Origin: Mactromeris polynyma
Lineage: Eukaryota; Mollusca; Bivalvia; Venerida; Mactridae
DNA: 64,000 nucleotides
Reading direction: 5' to 3'
Assembly: GCA_032209605.1 (NCBI GenBank)
Contig: JASFXZ010000012.1
Location: 1,302,001-1,366,000 of the forward strand
Shown: in pieces, positions 51,453-61,400 of the stretch
Numbering within the stretch: position 1 is the first letter of the stretch
Layout: every line of letters starts with the position of its first letter
Program-made: the position numbers and the translations under genes
The notes under the pieces: model-generated
What the model was told of the DNA's origin: nothing
The model's input: the letters and a program-made list of their open reading frames with translations, nothing else
Database searches by the model: none

Positions 51453-53651
51453 CCCGGTGTAACAGGCCAGTTCTTCCCCACCCAGTCTGTTTCTTCCCCG
51501 GGTCCAGTTCTTCCCCCTAGGAACTTATTTTATTTTCATCTTTCACGCCCTGGAAATTATCAAATTTTTCGTGTGAGGGTGGGCCAGTTCTTCCACCCTA
51601 GGAAATTATTTTCTTATATGTTCTTATTTTTCATGTTAGGGTGGGAAGTTCTGGAAATTATTTTATTTTTTCAACTTTCAGCTAGTCTAACTCTTTTCCC
51701 CTAGTTAAATACTTTATTATTTGTGTCAGGGTGGGAAGTTCTGGACTAATCCGGCAAATAACTTGAGTTCCGTTCATCTTATTGACATCAAACGTAGTGT
51801 ATAGTAAAAACGTGTGGAGAGCTCGCTTGGGATAGCTTTTGGGTTTGGTACGTCAAAGGTCAAGGTCACCATTACTAAAAATAGAAATTTGGTTTCTGGC
51901 GAATAACTTGAGTTCCGTTCATCGTATTGACATCAAACTTGGTGTATAGTTAGAACATGTGAAGAGCTCGCTTTGGATTGCTTTTGGGTTCGGTCCATCA
52001 AAGGTCAAGGTCACCGTTACTAAAAATAGAAATTTAGTTTCCGGCGAATAACTTTAGTTTTGTTGATCATATTGACATCAAACATGGTGTATAGTAAGAA
52101 CATGTGGAGAGCTAGCTTGGGATTGCTTTTGGGTTCGGTCTGTCAAAGGTCAAGGTCACCATTACTACAAATAGCAATTTATTTATCGGCAAATAACTTG
52201 TGGAGAGCTCGCATGGGATTGCTTTTGGGTTCGGTACGTCAAAGGGCAAGGTCACCATTACTATAAATATCAATTTGGTTTCCGGCTAATAACTTGAGTT
52301 TCGTTGGTCATATTTGCATGAAATTTGGTGTATAGTAAGAACATGTGGAGAGCTCGCTTGGGATTGCTTTTGGAATAGTTCCGTCAAAGGTCAACGTTTT
52401 TAAACTTAGCAATTTGGTTTCCGGCAAATAACTTAAGTTTCGTTGATCATATTGACATCAAACATGGTGTATAGTAAGAACATGTGGAGAGCTAGCTTGG
52501 GATTGCTTTTGGGTTCGGTCTGTCAAAGGTCAAGGTCACCATTACTACAAATAGCAATTTATTTATCGGCAAATAACTTGTGGAGAGCTCGCTTGGGATT
52601 GCTTTTGGGTTCGGTACGTCAAAGGGCAAGGTCACCATTACTATAAATATCAATTTGGTTTCCGGCTAATAACTTGAGTTTCGTTGGTCATATTTGCATC
52701 AAATTTGGTGTATAGTAAGAACATGTGGAGAGCTCGCTTGGGATTGCTTTTGGAATAGTTCCATCAAAGGTCAACGTTTTTAAACTTAGCAATTTGGTTT
52801 CCGGCAAATAACTTAAGTTTCGTTGATCATATTGACATCAAACATGGTGTATAGTAAGAACATGTGGAGAGCTAGCTTGGGATTGCTTTTGGGTTCGGTA
52901 CGTCAAAGGTCAAGGTCACCATTACTACAAATAGCAATTTATTTATCGGCAAATAACTTGAGTTTCGTTGATCATATCGACAGCAAACTTGGTGAATAGT
53001 AAGAACATGTGGAGAGCTCGCTTGGGATTGCTTTTGGATTCGTTCCGTCCAAGGTCAAGGTCACTTAAAATTTAAAAATCAGTTTCCACTTAATATCTTC
53101 GCTATGTGTGGGTGTATTGACATCAAACTGCGTGTATAGTTGTTGCATATATATATAATATATCTAAGTGCGAGTGTGTGTATGCATGTATCACCTATGG
53201 CACCTTTGCAGCATTGATGATCATCATGTATTCATTATACAAATTGAGCCTTGGTTACAAATAACTACGTACTAAAACCTGGTTTGGGGGCATTGCCCAT
53301 TTCTTGTTTTAGCTTAGGGTGGGGAAGTTCTGGACTAAAAAAAAACCAACCTCCTCAAGTCCAGAACTTCTCCACCTGGACACAAATAAAGTATTTTACT
53401 AGGGGAGAAGAAATAGACTAGCTGAAAGTTGAAAATAAAATATTTTACTAGGGGGGAAGAACTGGACCAGTCTAGAACTTCCCCCACCCTTACATGAAAA
53501 ATTAGATAATTTCCAGACTGTAAAAATTGAAATTATTTTCTAGGGGGGAAGAAACGGACTGGTCCAGAACTTCCACGGGGAAGAACTTGACCGGTCCAAA
53601 ACTGCCCCGAGAAAGAACTGGACTGGGGCAGTTCTGGACTGTTACACCGGG
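51453..53651. mobile_element. 2.2 kb element with long inverted ends and tandem internal modules
   Basis: The ends are CCCGGTGTAACAG and CTGTTACACCGGG. About 300 bp at each side are imperfect reverse complements (51,453-51,755 and 53,316-53,651), built of 'cagttcttcccc' and 'ctaggggaa' words. The middle consists of about ten diverged modules of 130-140 bp, each with 'acatgtggagagctcgcttg' or similar and 'caaaggtcaaggtcacc'. A 380 bp higher-order period is visible at 52,081, 52,461 and 52,841. There is no transposase and no clear target duplication. The layout (inverted ends enclosing tandem modules) recalls the non-autonomous 'pearl'-type elements described in bivalves; I do not claim identity. 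Confidence 0.65.
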
Positions 53652-54010
53652 CTTCGGACAAGTTGGTTATCGTGAAGACTGCTAAAAGGCCATATTTTCT
53701 TCCTGATCTACCTGAAACCTAGTGAGAAAGTGACACCATTATAGTATATTTGCACAGGATAGAATACAAGTAAGACTACAGTCACTTTCGATTACAGACC
53801 ATATTGGACCAATAACTTTGAAGCTTTGTGCCCTTGCTTCCTGACAAAATATGCAGATCTATCTTCATTTTACCAATCTGGCATACTTCACATGGCCTGA
53901 ATTTGTACTCCAATTAAACCTTGGTCAAACTGAACAGTGAGATAGTAATGATTTATCCAGGTTATATGCCCTTCATTTCTCTACTAATGATGATATTGTG
54001 AATGTGTATG
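53652..54010. other. Short unique spacer
   Basis: No gene. Its last 14 bases (TGTGAATGTGTATG, 53,997-54,010) already match the unit of the 27 bp array, from which they are separated by the inserted element at 54,011. Confidence 0.6.
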
Positions 54011-54111
54011 CAGGGCTCTCACTAGAGGGAGAAGGGAGAACAAATCTCCCTACATACTTCCCCTAAAATCACAAAACTTCTCCTTGTTCTGAAGTTCTAG
54101 CCAGAGCCCTG
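54011..54111. mobile_element. 101 bp inverted-repeat element inserted in the first unit of the 27 bp array
   Basis: The ends CAGGGCTCT and AGAGCCCTG are perfect inverted repeats and extend imperfectly to CTAGA. The CAGGG start resembles hAT ends. Both flanks are array sequence: TGTATG on the left and TGTACG on the right, a possible short target duplication with one mismatch. Confidence 0.55.
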
Positions 54112-57100
54112 TGTACGCCTGAGTGATCTATGTGAATGCGTATGTCTGTGTGATCTATGTGAATGCGTATGCCTGTGTGATCTATGTGAATGTGTACGCC
54201 TGTGTGATCTATGTGAATGCGTATGCCTGTGTGATCTATGTGAATGTGTACGCCTGTGTGATCTATGTGAATGCGTATGCCTGTGTGATCTATGTGAATG
54301 TGTACGCCTGTGTGATCTATGTGAATGCGTATGCCCGTGTGATCTATGTGAATGTGTACGCCTGTGTGATCTATGTGAATGTGTACGCCTGTGTGATCTA
54401 TGTGAATGCGTATGCCTGTGTGATCTATGTGAATGTGTACGCCTGTGTGATCTATGTGAATGCGTATGCCTGTGTGATCTATGTGAATGTGTACGCCTGT
54501 GTGATCTATGTGAATGCGTATGCCTGTGTGATCTATGTGAATGTGTATGTCTGTGTGATCTATGTGAATGTGTATGACTGTGTGATCTACATGAATGTGT
54601 ATGCCTGTGACGTCTATGTGTATGTGTATGCCTGTGTGATCTATGTGAATGCGTATGCCTGTGTGATCTACGTGAATGTGTATGCCTGTGACGTCAATGT
54701 GAATGTGTATGCCTGTGTGGTCTATGTGAATGTGTATGACTGTGTGATCTACATGAATGTGTATGCCTGTGACGTCTATGTGAATGTGTATGCCTGTGTG
54801 GTCTATGAGAATGTGTATGCCTGTGTGATCTATGTGAATGTGTATGCCTGTGTGATCTATGTGAATGTGTATGCCTGTGTGATCTATGTGAATGTGTATG
54901 CCTGTGTGGTCTATGTGAATGTGTATGCCTGTGTTATCTCTGTGAATGTGTATGCCTGTGACGTCTATGTGAATGTGTATGCCTGTGACGTCTATGTGAA
55001 TGTGTATGCCTGTGTGACCTATGTGAATGTGTATGCCTGTGTGACCTACTAGTATGTGAATGTGTATGCCTGTGTGACCTATGTGAATGTGTATGCCTGT
55101 GTGACCTATGTGAATGTGTATGCCTGTGTGGTCTATGTGGATGTGTATGCCTGTGTGGTCTATGTGGATGTGTATGCCTGTGTTATCTCTGTGAATGTGT
55201 ATGTCTGTGTGACCTAAGTGAATGTGTATGCCTGTGTTATCTCTGTGAATGTGTATGTCTGTGTGACCTAAGTGAATGTGTATGCCTGTGTTATCTCTGT
55301 GAATGTGTATGCCTGTGACGTCTATGTGAATGTGCATGCCTGTGACGTCTATGTGAATGTGTATGCCTGTGTGACCTATGTGGATGTGTATGCCTGTGTG
55401 GTCTATGTGGATGTGTATGTCTGTGTGGTCTATGTGAATGTGTATGACTGTGACGTCTATGTGAATGTGTATGCCTGTGTGACCTATGTGGATGTGTATG
55501 TCTGTGTGGTCTATGTGGATGTGTATGCCTGTGTGACCTATGTGGATGTGTATGTCTGTGTGGTCTATGTGGATGTGTATGCCTGTGTGGTCTATGTGGA
55601 TGTGTATGCCTGTGTGACCTATGTGGATGTGTATGCCTGTGTGACCTATGTGAATGTGTATGCCTGTGTGACCTATGTGGATGTGTATGCCTGTGTGGTC
55701 TATGTGAATGTGTATGTCTGTGTGGTCTATGTGGATGTGTATGCCTGTGTGACCTATGTGGATGTGTATGTCTGTGTGGTCTATGTGGATGTGTATGTCT
55801 GTGTGGTCTATGTGGATGTGTATGCCTGTGTGGTCTATGTGGATGTGTATGCCTGTGTGGTCTATGTGGATGTGTATGTCTGTGTGGTCTATGTGGATGT
55901 GTATGCCTGTGTGGTCTATGTGGATGTGTATGTCTGTGTTATCTCTGTGAATGTGTATGCCTGTGACGTCTATGTGGATGTGTATGCCTGTGACGTCTAT
56001 GTGGATGTGTATGCCTGTGTGGTCTATGTGGATGTGTATGCCTGTGACGTCTATGTGGATGTGTATGCCTGTGTGACCTATGTGAATGTGTATGTCTGTG
56101 TGGTCTATGTGGATGTGTATGTCTGTGTGGTCTATGTGGATCTGTGTGGTCTATGTGGATGTGTATGCCTGTGTGGTCTATGTGGATGTGTACGCCTGTG
56201 TGGTCTATGTGGATGTGTATGCCTGTGTGGTCTATGTGGATGTGTATGCCTGTGTGGTCTATGTGGATGTGTATGCCTGTGTGATCTATGTGAATGTGTA
56301 TGCCTGTGACGTCTATGTGGATGTGTATGCCTGTGTGGTCTATGTGGATGTGTATGCCTGTGTGATCTATGTGGATGTGTATGCCTGTGTGGTCTATGTG
56401 GATGTGTATGCCTGTGTGATCTATGTGAATGTGTATGCCTGTGACGTCTATGTGAATGTGTATGTCTGTGTGGTCTATGTGGATGTGTATGCCTGTGTGA
56501 TCTATGTGAATGTGTATGCCTGTGACGTCTATGTGAATGTGTATGTCTGTGTGGTCTATGTGGATGTGTATGCCTGTGTGATCTATGTGAATGTGTATGC
56601 CTGTGACGTCTATGTGAATGTGTATACCTGTGTGGTCTATGTGAATGTGTATGACTGTGTGATCTATGTGTATGTGTATGACTGTGTGAACTATGTGAAT
56701 GTGTATGTCTGTGTGACCTATGTGAATGTGTATGTCTGTGTGGTCTATGTGAATGTATATGCCTGTGTGACCTATGTGTATGTGTATGACTGTGTGATCT
56801 ATGTGAATGTGTATGACTGTGTGATCTATGTGTATGTGTATGACTGTCTGATCTATGTGAATGTGTATGACTGTGTGATCTATGTGTATGTGTATGACTG
56901 TGTGATCTATGTAAATGTGTATGTCTGTGTGGTCTATGTGAATGTGTATGACTGTGTGATCTATGTGAATGTGTATGACTGTGTGATCTATGTGTATGTG
57001 TATGACTGTGTGATCTATGTGAATGTGTATGACTGTGTGATCTATGTGTATGTGTATGACTGTGTGATCTATGTGAATGTGTATGTCTGTGTGATCTATG

Positions 57101-57455
57101 TGTATGTGTATGACTGTGTGATCTATGTGAATGTGTATGACTGTGTGATCTATGTGTATGTGTATGACTGTGTGATCTATGTGAATGTGTATGCCTGTGT
57201 GATCTATGTGAATGTGTATGACTGTGTGATCTATGTGAATGTGTATGTCTGTGTGATCTATGTGTATGACTGTGTGATCTATGTGAATGTGTATGACTGT
57301 GTGATCTATGTGTATGTGTATGACTGTGTGATCTATGTGAATGTGTATGCCTGTGTGCTCTATGTGAATGTGTATGACTGTGTGATCTATGTGAATGTGT
57401 ATGCCTGTGTGGTCTATGTGAATGTGTATGCCTGTGTGGTCTATATGAATGTGTA
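54112..57455. repeat. Minisatellite, 27 bp unit, about 124 copies
   Basis: Tandem 27 bp units with the core 'atctatgtgaatgtgtatgc'. Subtypes are regionally clustered: 'gaatgcgtatg' alternates with 'gaatgtgtacg' at 54,120-54,540, 'gtggatgtg' dominates 55,370-56,420, and 'gtgtatgtgtatgac' alternates with 'gtgaatgtgtatgac' at 56,640-57,350. Hence 54 bp dimers are visible. Open frames on both strands (VIYVNVYAC on plus, GIHIHIDHT on minus) are consequences of the 27 bp period and are not supported as genes. Confidence 0.95.
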
Positions 57456-57515
57456 TGTATTGGAAAGAACAGACACTTCTGTTACATCAATACCTTTTCT
57501 CCAGCATATACAGAA

Positions 57516-58412
57516 TGGAGCTTCAATGATTCAACTGTCAACCGATTCGAGTCAATTTTTTTTCCTTCGATTTCGATTTTTTCGATTCAATTTTTTATAT
57601 GTAACAGCATTCTCATTTATCTTAAGGCTTTAAGATTAATTTCAGGCCATTTGAAATTAAGAGTTTTGCAAATAAAAATTTATAGATAAAAGAAAAAACT
57701 TAGTATTTGTTCAAAGTGGTCTTACTTCTCAAATTTAAAGAATACATTGGAAAAAAACAAAACCTTTCCCAACGTGACTTTCTTTATGAAAATGTGACAA
57801 TGTAAGACACTTAGCAATTTCTGAAGAAATACATTGTGATTCCTGGCTATCAACTTAAAACACTTTTAACAAGAAATCTTGACAAGAACTGGGAACTATC
57901 AAAATACAGTTTATTACAACAGGTCATCAGGAATCACAATGTTTTTCTTCAGAAATACAAGCATATCAACTTAAAACACTTTTAGATAATGTTCACGGCG
58001 AGTTTGTGATGCCTTTTTAGATGTTGAATCATGTTCGTTGTCGATCCCGATTTTGGATAGCTAACATCCGTGTAGCACATTCGACATGTAGCCTTTTCCT
58101 TTGGTGCATTCTCGGCCCTAAAACCGAAATGCTGCCACACTTTTGACGTTTTTTTCTTAGGTGAATCTTTTAGTACAACGACTGAAGCCATTTTACTTTA
58201 TTTACTTCCGGTAAATAATGTAGCAACTGGGGAAGCGACTACGAAGTGACTAAGCGTGGTCAAAACCCGTTGTTTCCGTACCAAATAACAGTTTGGCGAA
58301 CTGGAACTAAAAAAAGCGAATCGAATCGAAAATACTAGGGTGTGAATCGTGAATCAAATCTTGAGCTCCGTAGTCGAATTCCGATGTATCGCATCGAATC
58401 GTTGAAGCTCTA
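57516..58412 (-). mobile_element. hAT-like element, 897 bp, at the left edge of the 55 bp array
   Basis: The ends TGGAGCTTCAATGATTC and (reverse complement of the right end) TAGAGCTTCAACGATTC are inverted repeats with two differences. The flanks are a perfect 8 bp duplication ATACAGAA (57,508-57,515 and 58,413-58,420), diagnostic for hAT-type insertion. Inside, only a BED-type zinc-finger frame remains (57,982-58,191) and the transposase catalytic domain is absent. A segment near 57,815-57,875 recurs partly inverted and partly direct near 57,925-57,985. The duplicated target is itself part of the 55 bp unit. Confidence 0.8.
57982..58191 (-). pseudogene. BED-type zinc finger fragment of hAT transposase
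   Basis: A 69-codon minus-strand frame has KVWQHFGF, then CRMCYTDVSYPKSGSTTNM and HLKRHH. This gives the C-x2-C ... H-x4-H pattern and the W/F positions of a BED finger, the DNA-binding N-terminus of hAT transposases. An ATG opens it and a stop follows soon after the finger. The dimerisation/catalytic part is missing, so it is best read as a truncated transposase inside the element at 57,516-58,412. A small expressed DNA-binding peptide cannot be excluded. Confidence 0.75.
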
Positions 58413-61400
58413 ATACAGAATGAATCTGACGAGAAATATTGGCTATGTAAGCCTATTGTGTTTCCTAATACAGAATGAATCTGACAAGAAATATTGGCTA
58501 TGTAAGCCTATTGTGTTTCCTAATACAGAATGAATCTGACGAGAAATATTGGCTATGTAGGCCTATTGTGTTTCCTAATACAGAATGAATCTGACAAGAA
58601 ATATTGGCTATGTAAGCCTATTGTGTTTCCTAATACAGAATGAATCTGACAAGAAATATTGGCTATGTAAGCCTATTGTGTTTCCTAATACAGAATGAAT
58701 CTGACGAGAAATATTGGCTATGTAAGCCTATTGTGTTTCCTAATACAGAATGAATCTGACAAGAAATATTGGCTATGTAAGCCTATTGTGTTTCCTAATA
58801 CAGAATGAATCTGACGAGAAATATTGGCTATGTAAGCCTATTGTGTTTCCTAATACAGAATGAATCTGACAAGAAATATTGGCTATGTAAGCCTATTGTG
58901 TTTCCTAATACAGAATGAATCTGACAAGAAATATTGGCTATGTAAGCCTATTGTGTTTCCTAATACAGAATGAATCTGACAAGAAATATTGGCTATGTAG
59001 GCCTATTGTGTTTCATAAAACAGAATGAATCTGACGAGAAATATTGGCTATGTAAGCCTATTGTGTTTCCTAATACAAAATGAATCTGACAAGAAATATT
59101 GGCTATGTAGGCCTATTGTGTTTCATAAAACAGAATGAATCTGACGAGAAATATTGGCTATGTAAGCCTATTGTGTTTCCTAATACAGAATGAATCTGAC
59201 GAGAAATATTGGCTATGTAGGCCTATTGTGTTTCCTAATACAGAATGAATCTGACAAGAAATATTGGCTATGTAAGCCTATTGTGTTTCCTAATACAGAA
59301 TGAATCTGAAAAGAAATATTGGCTATGTAAGCCTATTGTGTTTCCTAATACAGAATGAATCTGACGAGAAATATTGGCTATGTAAGCCTATTGTGTTTCC
59401 TAATACAGAATGAATCTGACGAGAAATATTGGCTATGTAGGCCTATTGTGTTTCCTAATACAGAATGAATCTGACAAGAAATATTGGCTATGTAAGCCTA
59501 TTGTGTTTCCTAATACAGAATGAATCTGACAAGAAATATTGGCTATGTAAGCCTATTGTGTTTCCTAATACAGAATGAATCTGACGAGAAATATTGGCTA
59601 TGTAAGCCTATTGTGTTTCCTAATACAGAATGAATCTGACAAGAAATATTGGCTATGTAAGCCTATTGTGTTTCCTAATACAGAATGAATCTGACGAGAA
59701 ATATTGGCTATGTAAGCCTATTGTGTTTCCAAATACAGAATGAATCTGACAAGAAATATTGGCTATGTAAGCCTATTGTGTTTCCTAATACAGAATGAAT
59801 CTGACGAGAAATATTGGCTATGTAGGCCTATTGTGTTTCCTAATACAGAATGAATCTGACAAGAAATATTGGCTATGTAAGCCTATTGTGTTTCCTAATA
59901 CAGAATGAATCTGACGAGAAATATTGGCTATGTAGGCCTATTGTGTTTCCTAATACAGAATGAATCTGACAAGAAATATTGGCTATGTAAGCCTATTGTG
60001 TTTCCTAATACAGAATGAATCTGACAAGAAATATTGGCTATGTAAGCCTATTGTGTTTCCTAATACAGAATGAATCTGACAAGAAATATTGGCTATGTAG
60101 GCCTATTGTGTTTCATAAAACAGAATGAATCTGACGAGAAATATTGGCTATGTAAGCCTATTGTGTTTCCTAATACAGAATGAATCTGACAAGAAATATT
60201 GGCTATGTAGGCCTATTGTGTTTCATAAAACAGAATGAATCTGACGAGAAATATTGGCTATGTAAGCCTATTGTGTTTCCTAATACAGAATGAATCTGAC
60301 AAGAAATATTGGCTATGTAGGCCTATTGTGTTTCATAAAACAGAATGAATCTGACGAGAAATATTGGCTATGTAAGCCTATTGTGTTTCCTAATACAGAA
60401 TGAATCTGATGAGAAATATTGGCTATGTAAGCCTATTGTGTTTCCTAATACAGAATGAATCTGACAAGAAATATTGGCTATGTAAGCCTATTGTGTTTCC
60501 TAATATAGAATGAATCTGACAAGAAATATTGGCTATGTAGGCCTATTGTGTTTCATAAAACAGAATGAATCTGACGAGAAATATTGGCTATGTAAGCCTA
60601 TTGTGTTTCCTAATACAGAATGAATCTGACAAGAAATATTGGCTATGTAGGCCTATTGTGTTTCATAAAACAGAATGAATCTGACGAGAAATATTGGCTA
60701 TGTAAGCCTATTGTGTTTCCTAATACAGAATGAATCTGACAAGAAATATTGGCTATGTAAGCCTATTGTGTTTCCTAATACAGAATGAATCTGACGAGAA
60801 ATATTGGCTATGTAAGCCTATTGTGTTTCCTAATACAGAATGAATCTGACAAGAAATATTGGCTATGTAAGCCTATTGTGTTTCCTAATACAGAATGAAT
60901 CTGACAAGAAATATTGGCTATGTAGGCCTATTGTGTTTCCTAAAACAGAATGAATCTGACAAGAAATATTGGCTATGTAAGCCTATTGTGTTTCCTAATA
61001 CAGAATGAATCTGACAAGAAATATTGGCTATGTAAGCCTATTGTGTTTCCTAATACAGAATGAATCTGACAAGAAATATTGGCTATGTAAGCCTATTGTG
61101 TTTCCTAATATAGAATGAATCTGACAAGAAATATTGGCTATGTAAGCCTATTGTGTTTCCTAATACAGAATGAATCTGACGAGAAATATTGGCTATGTAA
61201 GCCTATTGTGTTTCCTAATACAGAATGAATCTGACAAGAAATATTGGCTATGTAAGCCTATTGTGTTTCCTAATACAGAATGAATCTGACGAGAAATATT
61301 GGCTATGTAAGCCTATTGTGTTTCCAAATACAGAATGAATCTGACAAGAAATATTGGCTATGTAAGCCTATTGTGTTTCCTAATACAGAATGAATCTGAC

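Noticed and set aside
54069..57633. Long open frames on both strands (up to 515 codons) as cysteine- or histidine-rich proteins
   Set aside because: They are consequences of the 27 bp period; plus and minus frames are open at the same place and the starts and ends are arbitrary.
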